Shown piece by piece: positions 9,102-16,475 of a stretch of 46,667 nt of DNA; the first letter of the stretch is position 1, and each line of letters begins with the position of its first letter. Origin of the DNA: CAMTWZ01 sp964412365 (GTDB taxonomy: Bacteria; Bacteroidota; Rhodothermia; Balneolales; HLUCCA01); contig CAYPOI010000013.1 in NCBI GenBank assembly GCA_964412365.1, positions 1-46,667 of the forward strand, read 5' to 3'. Made by a program: the position numbers and the translations under genes. Under the pieces are notes generated by a model, which worked only from the letters and a program-made list of their open reading frames with translations, did not search any database and had not been told where the DNA came from.

Positions 9102-10541
9102 ATGACTTACGATTTCGACCTTATCATCTTGGGCAGCGGTCCAGCTGGATTCTCTTGCGCCATGCAAGCCAGCAAATTCGATAAAACCGTTCTGATCATC
9201 GAAGCAGACGATACCCACTTGGGTGGAGCCTGGATCAACAACGGAACCGTTCCAAGCAAAGCCCTGCGCGAAGCGGCCATGAACATCCACCGCTTCACCC
9301 GCCAGTTTGGGGATGTCGACAATAAAAAACCCTACCAGATTTTTGAGATGGAAGATCTTCTCAAGGCCAAATTCAAGGTGATGGCCCATGAGAATTCAGA
9401 AATCAAACGCAATCTGATTAAGAATGAAGTGAAGACCGTGCGCGGGTTCGGACGCCTGATCGATCCGCATACCGTCGAAGTATCGGACTCGATGGATGTG
9501 AAAAAAACCTATTCCGCGAAGTTCATCCTTGTATCTACCGGCTGCTCACCTACGCCTCCGAAGACGTTCAAAGTGGATCAGAAGCGGGTGCTCGACAGCA
9601 ATTCCATCCTCAAACTCGCCCACATCCCCCGTCGGCTTATTTTAGTCGGTGCCGGCGTTCAAGCCATTGAATATGCCACGATTTTCGCAGCACTTGGCAC
9701 GAAAGTAACCATTCTCAATCCCGATCCTGAGTTTCTATCGTTCCTCGATCCCGAAATTAAGGCGATTTTGGAGAAAAGTCTCGAAGAATTCCGAGTTCTG
9801 ATGTACCACTCGGCAACGGTTTCTGGAATCGGGGCCAACGAGCTTCGTAATTGCACCGAAGTTCATTTCATGACCGGCGACGACCAGCTACGTGTGATCG
9901 AAACCGAACAAGTTTTGTATTTCGGCGGACGCACCCCGAACACACGCAACATCGGCCTGGAAGAATTGGGCATCGAAATCGACGATCACCATTTCATCAC
10001 CGTTAATCCTTCTTATAAAACAGCTGTCGGAAGCGTGTATGCCGCGGGTGATGTGGTTGGATATCCCCAGCTCGCATCCGCATCCTTTTCGCAGGGTCGA
10101 CTTGCTGCATGCGATATGTTCGATATTCCAGCGAGCGAAGTCTCCGGACTCATCCCCTTCAGCATCTACAGCTATCCTGAAATTTCGAGCATCGGGATGT
10201 CGGAAGACGAAGCCAAAGCGGCGGGTTATGATGTGACCATCGGTCGGGCGTATTGGGAAAACCTGACCAAAGCCGCGATCGCCGAGAATCAGAACGGTAT
10301 GTTGAAGCTGATCTTCGAAACCAGCACGTTCAAGCTGTTAGGCGTTCACATCATCGGGATGGGTGCCTGCGAAATCATCCACTTGGGTCAGACGGTAATG
10401 GCCTTCGGTGGCGACATCCGTTATTTCATCGGACATATGATGAACTACCCGACCTACGCCGAAGCCTACCGCGTGGCGGCATTCAATGGCGTAAACCGGG
10501 TCTACAAAGCGGGTGTGAAGTACCGTCAGATCTTAGGCTGA
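9102..10541 (+). CDS. SthA-like soluble pyridine nucleotide transhydrogenase (Cys-less flavoprotein)
   Basis: An FAD flavoprotein of the pyridine nucleotide-disulfide oxidoreductase superfamily, 479 residues. The FAD motif LILGSGPAG is at residues ~8-16. A second Rossmann motif is ILVGAGVQAIEYATIF, and the FAD-site segment is VYAAGDVVGYPQLASASF. The C-terminal dimerisation domain ends NYPTYAEAYRVAAFNGVNRVYK, as in SthA/UdhA, which equilibrates NADH and NADPH. The redox-active CxxxxC of dihydrolipoamide dehydrogenase is absent (GGAWINNGTVPSKAL), which supports transhydrogenase-like rather than disulfide chemistry. E. coli SthA keeps one of these cysteines; here both are lost. Its last 16 bases overlap the convergent aspS gene. 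Confidence 0.82.
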   Translation: MTYDFDLIILGSGPAGFSCAMQASKFDKTVLIIEADDTHLGGAWINNGTVPSKALREAAMNIHRFTRQFGDVDNKKPYQIFEMEDLLKAKFKVMAHENSEIKRNLIKNEVKTVRGFGRLIDPHTVEVSDSMDVKKTYSAKFILVSTGCSPTPPKTFKVDQKRVLDSNSILKLAHIPRRLILVGAGVQAIEYATIFAALGTKVTILNPDPEFLSFLDPEIKAILEKSLEEFRVLMYHSATVSGIGANELRNCTEVHFMTGDDQLRVIETEQVLYFGGRTPNTRNIGLEELGIEIDDHHFITVNPSYKTAVGSVYAAGDVVGYPQLASASFSQGRLAACDMFDIPASEVSGLIPFSIYSYPEISSIGMSEDEAKAAGYDVTIGRAYWENLTKAAIAENQNGMLKLIFETSTFKLLGVHIIGMGACEIIHLGQTVMAFGGDIRYFIGHMMNYPTYAEAYRVAAFNGVNRVYKAGVKYRQILG

Positions 10542-12304
10542 GGCACGACACGGATGTGCAGCTCTTCGAGCTGCTTGGCATCCACCACATCGGGGCAATT
10601 GTCCATCAGCGAAACCGCGCGTTGGTTTTTCGGGAACGCGATGACGTCGCGCAAGCTGCGTGAGCCGGTGAGCAACATCACGATGCGGTCGAGTCCGAGG
10701 GCCAATCCACCATGCGGAGGCGCACCGAAACGGAACGCATCCAAGAGGAATCCGAATTTCTCTTGGGCTTCGGCTTCTTCGATACCCAGCAATTTGAACA
10801 TCTTGCGTTGAAGCGACGGATCGAAAATCCGGATGCTTCCGCCGCCGATCTCGCTGCCGTTCATAACAAGATCATAGGCGCGGGCGCGGACTTTCCCCGG
10901 ATCGGTATCCATCAGCGCCAAATCGTCCGGATGCGGCGACGTGAACGGATGGTGCATGGCCATCCAACGTTTCGATTCGGGATCGTAATCCAGCAAAGGA
11001 AAATCGGTGACCCACAGCAGGGCGTTCTTGGTTGCATCCACCAAATTGAACTCCTGAGCCGCGATGAGTCGCAAGGTTCCGAGTTGGGCGAAGACGGTTT
11101 CCTTCGGTCCGGCCAAAATCAAGATCAGATCGCCTTTGGCTGCGCCGGATGCGGCCACCATTTCGGCAGTGATGTCTTCGGAAACAAATTTCGCAACAGA
11201 CGAATACACTTCCTCTTCATTGTTTTTGATGTAGATCATGCCACCCGCGCCGGCTTCTTGCTTGGCGCGATCGGTAAGGCGATCCATCATGCCGCGGCCA
11301 AGGTGACCTTGACCTGGAACCACAAATCCGACGACAGCTCCGCCTTCGGCAACGGTTTTCGAGAACACACGGAATTCCGATTTGCCGACGATCGACGAAA
11401 AATCAGTGAATTCGAGTCCGAAACGCAGATCCGGCTTATCCGAACCATAGGTGGTCATGGCATGCTGGTAAGTCATGCGCGGAAGCGGCGTGGCCACATC
11501 CATCCCGACGGTCTCTTTCATGAGGCGGGCGATCAGGCCTTCGGTCATCGCATAGATCGATTCTTCATCCACGAACGACATCTCGACGTCGATCTGAGTG
11601 AATTCGGGCTGACGATCGGCGCGCAAATCCTCGTCACGGAAACATTTCACAATCTGGAAGTAGCGGTCCATGCCAGCTACCATCAGAATCTGCTTATAGG
11701 TCTGTGGTGATTGGGGCAATGCATAAAATGTGCCCGGATTCACACGGCTCGGAACCAAATAGTCGCGCGCGCCTTCCGGGGTCGAACGCATCAGCACCGG
11801 TGTTTCCACTTCCGCGAAATCATGCTTGTGGAAGTAATCGCGCACGATGTGACCGGCTTTCGAACGCAACATCAGGTTGCGCTGCATGATCGGGCGACGC
11901 AGATCCAAGTAACGGTATTTCAGGCGCAGGTCTTCGTTGGTTTTCAGATCATCAATGATCTCGAACGGAGGCGTGTCGGCCGCGTTGTAAATCTCGAGCT
12001 TGTGCACGCGCACTTCAATCGCACCGGTCTGCATTTTCGGGTTGATATTGGCCGCATCCCGGTTCAACACCACCCCTTCGATGCCGATCACATACTCGGA
12101 ACGTAGCACATCCGCTTGGGCATGGGCTTCCGGATTATCTTGAGGCGACAGCACGATTTGCGTGAGTCCGTAACGGTCGCGCAGATCGATGAAAATCACA
12201 CCGCCCAGATCCCGGCGAGTATCTACCCAGCCGTTCAATGTGACACGCTCACCAGCGTTGGAAGCCCGAAGTTCACCACAAGTATGGGTGCGTTTGATCA
12301 ACAT
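10526..12304 (-). CDS. aspS: aspartyl-tRNA synthetase
   Basis: Charges tRNA-Asp. The 592-residue bacterial-type enzyme has an N-terminal OB anticodon-binding domain (GWVDTRRDLGGVIFIDLRDRYG), and class II motif 2 (FRDEDLRADRQPEFTQIDVEMSF). A GAD insertion domain runs roughly 290-420. Motif 3 is GGLALGLDRIVMLL. Nothing in the window (no gatCAB) shows whether it also charges tRNA-Asn. The gene is divergent from the histidine kinase across 96 bases, and the 3' end overlaps the SthA-like gene by 16 bases. Confidence 0.97.
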   Translation of the reverse strand: MLIKRTHTCGELRASNAGERVTLNGWVDTRRDLGGVIFIDLRDRYGLTQIVLSPQDNPEAHAQADVLRSEYVIGIEGVVLNRDAANINPKMQTGAIEVRVHKLEIYNAADTPPFEIIDDLKTNEDLRLKYRYLDLRRPIMQRNLMLRSKAGHIVRDYFHKHDFAEVETPVLMRSTPEGARDYLVPSRVNPGTFYALPQSPQTYKQILMVAGMDRYFQIVKCFRDEDLRADRQPEFTQIDVEMSFVDEESIYAMTEGLIARLMKETVGMDVATPLPRMTYQHAMTTYGSDKPDLRFGLEFTDFSSIVGKSEFRVFSKTVAEGGAVVGFVVPGQGHLGRGMMDRLTDRAKQEAGAGGMIYIKNNEEEVYSSVAKFVSEDITAEMVAASGAAKGDLILILAGPKETVFAQLGTLRLIAAQEFNLVDATKNALLWVTDFPLLDYDPESKRWMAMHHPFTSPHPDDLALMDTDPGKVRARAYDLVMNGSEIGGGSIRIFDPSLQRKMFKLLGIEEAEAQEKFGFLLDAFRFGAPPHGGLALGLDRIVMLLTGSRSLRDVIAFPKNQRAVSLMDNCPDVVDAKQLEELHIRVVPQPKI

Positions 12305-12400
12305 AAATTGGTATCCCTAATCTGTATCGTTTGAGGCGTGAAAGGTACGGAATTTCCGGCTTCGCTTGAATGTGAGGATTCCCGGATGTAGCTTCTTCAG

Positions 12401-13444
12401 ATGAAGGAAACCGTGACCGCATTCAGCGATCAACTGATAACCCAGTTCTTGGAGGAAGTACCCGCCGCCATCGCCATGTTCGATCGCGACATGAATTATC
12501 TGTTCACTTCCCGCCAATGGCTGATGGAAGTCCAACTGCCCGATAAGACCAGCCACATCGGCAAAAACTTGTATGCCACCATTCCAAACCAACCCGATCA
12601 TTGGATTGAATCACATGCCCGCGCCATGAAAGGAGAGCGGTTGTCGTATGATTTGGAGGAAGTGGTTATTCCGAATGGAGATAGCGTGTGGTACCAATGG
12701 GGTGTTAGTCCTTGGTTTGATCGGAATGGGGAAATCGGCGGAGTGTTGGTTTACATGCAAAACATGACGCAGCGTGTGATCGCCGACCGGCTCGCATCCA
12801 AAATGAATGAGGAACGGATGCGTCGTCAAATCCGTGTGGAAGCCGGCGAGACAGAGCGTCGACGGATTTCACGCGAATTGCACGACGGATTGGGTCAGTT
12901 GCTCACCGCAGCCCAATTGAATGTGAATCTGGTAATGGAAAAGGCCGATCCGTCAACCGAATCCATCCAGCACGCGATGGGAAAGATTCGCGATCTTCTG
13001 GAGTATTCCATTCGCGAGATCCGAACCATCGCACATGAGTTGCGCCCCTCGACTCTCGATGATTTTGGACTTATACCCGCTTTGCGACACCTGTTCAACG
13101 AATGTTCGGCAACACATCGGGTCATCACCTTCCGAGAGAATGTTCCTAACCGTCTCCCACCCGTGGTCGAATCATCTGTTTTTCGGATTTGCCAAGAAGC
13201 CGTCACCAACATCGTCCGCCATTCCGGTGCAGAAACCGCGCGTGTCGACCTTTATGTGCGGGATAATCACGTGCATCTCATGATCCAAGATGACGGGGTG
13301 GGAATGTCGGTGACCACGACCGAGCTTAACGGCATCGGCATCATCAATATGCGTGAACGCGCAGAATTGCTAGGCGGAAGCTTCATGATCGAAAGCTCGC
13401 CCGACAAAGGCACCGACATCATCGTGGAGGTTCCAATTTCATGA
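12401..13444 (+). CDS. PAS-containing cytosolic histidine kinase, NarL/DegS (HisKA_3) class
   Basis: 347 residues with no membrane helix, hence a soluble sensor. A PAS-type domain (~15-125; DRDMNYLFTSRQW...GVLVYMQNMTQR) precedes a HisKA_3 dimerisation domain with phospho-acceptor H161 in RRRISRELHDGLGQ. A HATPase_c domain (~235-345) follows, with N box CQEAVTNIVRHS, DDGVGMS and the Gly-rich GIGIINMRERAELLGG. No ligand can be inferred for the PAS pocket. The stop codon overlaps the start of the response regulator (ATGA), the normal arrangement of a cognate pair. Confidence 0.92.
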   Translation: MKETVTAFSDQLITQFLEEVPAAIAMFDRDMNYLFTSRQWLMEVQLPDKTSHIGKNLYATIPNQPDHWIESHARAMKGERLSYDLEEVVIPNGDSVWYQWGVSPWFDRNGEIGGVLVYMQNMTQRVIADRLASKMNEERMRRQIRVEAGETERRRISRELHDGLGQLLTAAQLNVNLVMEKADPSTESIQHAMGKIRDLLEYSIREIRTIAHELRPSTLDDFGLIPALRHLFNECSATHRVITFRENVPNRLPPVVESSVFRICQEAVTNIVRHSGAETARVDLYVRDNHVHLMIQDDGVGMSVTTTELNGIGIINMRERAELLGGSFMIESSPDKGTDIIVEVPIS

Positions 13445-14091
13445 ATAAAATCCGAGTGTTGGTAGCCGATGATCATGACATCGTTCGATTTGGAATCGTA
13501 TCGGTGCTTAACACATCCAAGGAAATCCAAGTCGTTGCGGATGTGGCCACCGGCGATGAAGCGCTAACGGCCTATACGCGATTGAAACCGGATGTGTGCT
13601 TGCTGGATGTGTCGATGCCGGGTAAATCCGGAATCGAAACGGCGACCGAAATCCGCAAGTTGGACCCGAATGCAAAAGTCTTAATTCTGACAATGCATCA
13701 GAACGAGGAATATCTGAGTCAAGCTCTGAAAGCGGGCGCATCCGGTTACATCCTGAAAAATTCGTCTATCAAGGAATTGGTAAAGTCGATCGGCCAGGTG
13801 ATGAAAGGAGATACGGTGTTCAGCGAATCCGTCGGCAAGTGGATGGCCGATCAATACGTGAAAAACGCAACGATGGGAGCGGGTGCCATGGACGAACTGA
13901 TGAGCCTGACTCGCCGTGAAAAGGAAATCACGAAACTGATCGTGGATGGGAAAACCAGTCAGGAAATCGCGGATATCCTGTTCATCAGTCCGCGCACCGT
14001 TGAAGCGCACCGCGCCAATCTGATGCAAAAATTGGGATTGAAGAATACGGCCGCTCTGGTGAAATTCGCGGTCGCGAACGGATTGGGCTGA
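13441..14091 (+). CDS. NarL/FixJ-type response regulator
   Basis: 216 residues. The REC domain has acidic residues D10/D11, phospho-acceptor D56 (DVCLLDVSMPG), and the conserved T/K switch region (LILTMHQNEEY...GYILKN). A C-terminal LuxR-type helix-turn-helix (~150-215) reads LTRREKEITKLIVDGKTSQEIADILFISPRTVEAHRANLMQKLGL. It is the probable partner of the overlapping kinase. Its own target promoter is not known. Paired TACGTA-centred sequences occur immediately after its stop codon, upstream of a promoter-like sequence. Confidence 0.94.
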   Translation: MNKIRVLVADDHDIVRFGIVSVLNTSKEIQVVADVATGDEALTAYTRLKPDVCLLDVSMPGKSGIETATEIRKLDPNAKVLILTMHQNEEYLSQALKAGASGYILKNSSIKELVKSIGQVMKGDTVFSESVGKWMADQYVKNATMGAGAMDELMSLTRREKEITKLIVDGKTSQEIADILFISPRTVEAHRANLMQKLGLKNTAALVKFAVANGLG

Positions 14092-14110
14092 CTACGTAAA
14101 ACTACGTACA
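14091..14110 (+). repeat. tandem 10-mer with TACGTA palindromes (possible operator)
   Basis: ACTACGTAAA is followed directly by ACTACGTACA, giving two TACGTA palindromes spaced 10 bases (one helical turn) apart. The first base overlaps the regulator's stop codon. The spacing suits a dimeric or tandem regulator site about 60-75 bases upstream of the predicted start of transcription near 14169. Which protein binds is not known. Confidence 0.35.
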
Positions 14111-14131
14111 AAAATTACGCAGTTCCCTCGA

Positions 14132-14162
14132 TTGTTGTGACGGAACCCCTCGCTTACCTTTA
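14132..14162 (+). promoter_or_regulatory. Bacteroidota-type promoter (TTG-N20-TACCTTTA)
   Basis: TTG at 14132-14134 and TACCTTTA at 14155-14162, separated by 20 bases, match the Bacteroidota primary sigma pattern TTG-N19-21-TAnnTTTG with one mismatch in the -7 box. Transcription would begin near 14169 and meet the strong hairpin at 14203 within about 35 bases. Confidence 0.45.
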
Positions 14163-14168
14163 TGTGAA

Positions 14169-14241
14169 AGCAAATGGGGTAATAACCGTCTGTAGATGAT
14201 AAAAAGGCGCCTCTCCTTGACGGGAGGGCGCCTTTATTTTT
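14169..14241 (+). ncRNA. candidate short terminated transcript
   Basis: Predicted only from a promoter-like sequence upstream and an intrinsic terminator at its end, giving an RNA of about 73 nt with no open frame worth naming. It could be a small RNA, the 3' UTR of the regulator mRNA, or an attenuated leader of proS. It resembles no RNA family I know. Confidence 0.25.
14203..14241. terminator. bidirectional intrinsic terminator
   Basis: AAAGGCGCC (14203-14211) pairs with GGCGCCTTT (14227-14235). A further four pairs form past a bulged G, closing a 6-base loop. It is followed by ATTTTT on the + strand and TTTTTATC on the - strand. It separates the two-component operon (+) from tRNA-Met (-) and would terminate both. 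Confidence 0.85.
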
Positions 14242-14246
14242 GTATG

Positions 14247-14320
14247 TAGCGCGAGGCAGATTCGAACTGCCGACCTTAGGGTTATGAATCCTACGCTCTC
14301 ACCAACTGAGCTACCGCGCC
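14247..14320 (-). tRNA. tRNA-Met (CAT)
   Basis: A 74-nt cloverleaf on the minus strand. The acceptor GGCGCGG pairs with TCGCGCT (terminal G-T pairs), the D stem is GCTC/GAGC, the anticodon loop is TTCATAA with anticodon CAT, and the T arm is GGCAG-TTCGAAT-CTGCC, with discriminator A. CCA is not encoded. The anticodon stem lacks the three consecutive G-C pairs of initiator tRNA and has an A-C mismatch next to the loop, so it is an elongator Met or possibly an Ile2 tRNA with modified C34. Confidence 0.93.
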
Positions 14321-14332
14321 GTGCAAAGGTCC

Positions 14333-14340
14333 CAAATATA
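14333..14340 (-). promoter_or_regulatory. -7 box of tRNA-Met promoter
   Basis: TATATTTG on the minus strand is an exact TAnnTTTG match. It is 12 bases upstream of the tRNA 5' end, with a TTG about 22 bases further up. Transcription would begin a few bases before the mature 5' end. Confidence 0.45.
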
Positions 14341-14367
14341 CGGCGAAAAGTCCGTAATTTGCCAACC

Positions 14368-15840
14368 ATGGCTAAGAATATCACACCCCGTTCGTCCGAT
14401 TACTCACGCTGGTACCTGGATATCATCCGCGAAGCGAAACTTGCTGAACATGCTCCTGTGAGAGGTTGTATGGTCATCCGCCCTACAGGCTATGCCTTAT
14501 GGGAGAATATGCAGCGCGTGTTAGATCAGATGTTCAAAGACACGGGGCACGAAAACGCGTATTTCCCACTGTTCATCCCGAAATCCTTTTTGTCGAAAGA
14601 AGCGAGCCATGTGGAAGGGTTCGCCAAAGAATGCGCGGTCATCACCCATTCCCGCTTGATCAGCAAAGATGGTGGCGTGGAAGTGGATCCCGATTCGAAG
14701 CTTGAGGAAGAGCTCATTGTGCGTCCCACATCCGAAACCATCATCTGGGACACTTACCGCGGCTGGATCCAATCCTATCGCGATCTTCCGATCCTCATCA
14801 ACCAATGGGCAAATGTGGTTCGATGGGAAATGCGTACCCGGCTATTCCTGCGCACGATGGAATTCCTATGGCAAGAAGGGCATACCGCCCACGCCACGCG
14901 TGAAGAAGCGGTGATCGAATCGGAACGCATGTTGGAAGTGTATCGCATCTTCGCGGAAGACTACATGGCGATGCCGGTGCATACCGGAGTCAAAACCGCT
15001 TCGGAACGATTTGCGGGTGCCATCGACACCTATTGCATCGAAGCGATGATGCAAGACGGAAAAGCATTGCAAGCCGGAACGTCCCACTTTTTAGGTCAAA
15101 ATTTCGCCAAAGCGTTTGAAGTGAAATTCCAAGACAGCAATTCCCAACTCGACTATGTCTGGGCCACCAGTTGGGGCGTGTCTACGCGACTGATCGGTGG
15201 ATTGATCATGACCCATTCGGATGACGACGGACTCGTGCTTCCTCCGCGCCTCGCTCCCACTCAAGTGGTGATCGTGCCGATCTGGAAAAACGATGAAGAA
15301 AAAGCGTTGGTCGGTGAGTACGCGAAAGGAATTCTGAATGAACTCAAATCGGCCGGCATTCGCGTGAAATACGACGATCGCGAGCAGTACAAGCCCGGAT
15401 GGAAATTTGCCCAGTACGAAGTCGAAGGCGTTCCATTGCGTGTGGCGGTGGGTCCACGTGATGCTCAAAACGGGATGACTGAGCTCGCTCGACGCGATAC
15501 GAGAAGCAAAGAATTGGTGAGTCGTGATAGCCTCGCCGCAACCGTTGTGGACTTGCTGGAAGTGATTCAAACCACTTTGTTCGAAACAGCCAAAAAACGC
15601 CGCGAAGATCTCACATCTGTTTGTGATGATTATGAGACCTTTAAGACGATTTTGGACGAAAAAGGCGGCTTCATCTACGCTCATTGGGACGGAACACCCG
15701 AAACCGAAGCCAAAATCAAAGACGAGACTAAGGCCACCATCCGGTGCATCCCGTTCAATAATCCGCATGCCGAGCCCGGTACCTGCATGATCTCAGGAAA
15801 ACCATCGTCACAGCGCGTTTTGTTTGCACGGTCGTATTAA
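14368..15840 (+). CDS. proS: prolyl-tRNA synthetase, archaeal/eukaryote type
   Basis: Charges tRNA-Pro. At 490 residues and with the opening MAKNITPRSSDYSRWYLDIIREAKLAEHAPVRG, it belongs to the shorter archaeal/eukaryote-like ProRS class, which lacks the bacterial editing (INS) insertion. Class II motifs are visible: motif 1 region VRGCMVIRPTGYALWE, motif 2 RWEMRTRLFLRTMEFLWQEGHTAH, and motif 3 LIGGLIMTHSDDDGLVLPPRLAP. The anticodon-binding domain and the C-terminal domain ending in an aromatic Tyr follow. The start at 14368 gives the family N-terminus; an in-frame ATG at 14284 would put coding sequence across the antisense tRNA-Met and is rejected. Confidence 0.96.
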   Translation: MAKNITPRSSDYSRWYLDIIREAKLAEHAPVRGCMVIRPTGYALWENMQRVLDQMFKDTGHENAYFPLFIPKSFLSKEASHVEGFAKECAVITHSRLISKDGGVEVDPDSKLEEELIVRPTSETIIWDTYRGWIQSYRDLPILINQWANVVRWEMRTRLFLRTMEFLWQEGHTAHATREEAVIESERMLEVYRIFAEDYMAMPVHTGVKTASERFAGAIDTYCIEAMMQDGKALQAGTSHFLGQNFAKAFEVKFQDSNSQLDYVWATSWGVSTRLIGGLIMTHSDDDGLVLPPRLAPTQVVIVPIWKNDEEKALVGEYAKGILNELKSAGIRVKYDDREQYKPGWKFAQYEVEGVPLRVAVGPRDAQNGMTELARRDTRSKELVSRDSLAATVVDLLEVIQTTLFETAKKRREDLTSVCDDYETFKTILDEKGGFIYAHWDGTPETEAKIKDETKATIRCIPFNNPHAEPGTCMISGKPSSQRVLFARSY

Positions 15841-15848
15841 CTTAGGCC

Positions 15849-16475
15849 ATGACCTTGGCAGAACGCATCGCCCGACTTTGGTCGGATATCCTCAATCCTC
15901 TATACCTCTCCCCTCCGCTGTTCGTCGCATGTGGATGGTTGGTAGGTAGCGACCTATTCAGCATCGGAACGGCGTTCGGCATCAGTCTCACGAGTCTGAC
16001 CTTCGCGCCTTTGATGTATCTGACCATCCTCACACGTCAGGGACGTATCGAAGGGTTTGATGTGCTGAATCGCGCAGACCGTCCAAACATCTACATGTTC
16101 AGCTTGGCCTGTTATGTTTCTGCGATTTTGTTGTTTGCGATGGCCGATATCGCTCCGAAAAGCCTGTATGTATTCATCTGTTTGCTGTACACCGTGAACA
16201 CATTGGTCTTTTTCTCGATCAATCGGTGGACCAAAATCAGCGTCCATTGCGCATCCATTGCCACGGTTGGAACCTTGATCATCACCTTCATCCCAGTACA
16301 TCAGACTGACTTGATCTTCGCCGCAATCTTTTTGTTTCTCATCGCGGTCGGAGTTATGATTTGGGCTCGGGTGCTCTTGAAATGCCATACGATCGGTCAA
16401 GCGGTTTCCGGCGCGATGCTTGGCACACTCCTACCAGTCATAGAGCGGTATATCATCTATCCCTTGATGGTATGA
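15849..16475 (+). CDS. divergent PAP2-family membrane phosphatase-like protein
   Basis: A 208-residue, largely hydrophobic protein with about six membrane helices. The PAP2 lipid-phosphatase signatures appear in degenerate form. A first motif ends in NRADRPNIY. Motif 2 is reduced to KISVHCAS (S-x-H). Motif 3 is WARVLLKCHTIGQAVSGAMLG, keeping Arg and His but with Gln in place of the usual Asp. Bacteroidota have many such divergent members. Catalysis on lipid pyrophosphates or phosphatidates is possible but unproven. It starts 8 bases after proS and its stop overlaps the next start (ATGA). Confidence 0.65.
   Translation: MTLAERIARLWSDILNPLYLSPPLFVACGWLVGSDLFSIGTAFGISLTSLTFAPLMYLTILTRQGRIEGFDVLNRADRPNIYMFSLACYVSAILLFAMADIAPKSLYVFICLLYTVNTLVFFSINRWTKISVHCASIATVGTLIITFIPVHQTDLIFAAIFLFLIAVGVMIWARVLLKCHTIGQAVSGAMLGTLLPVIERYIIYPLMV

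Noticed and set aside
14284..14367. Upstream ATG for proS
   Set aside because: Translation would cross the antisense of tRNA-Met and add residues not found in the family.
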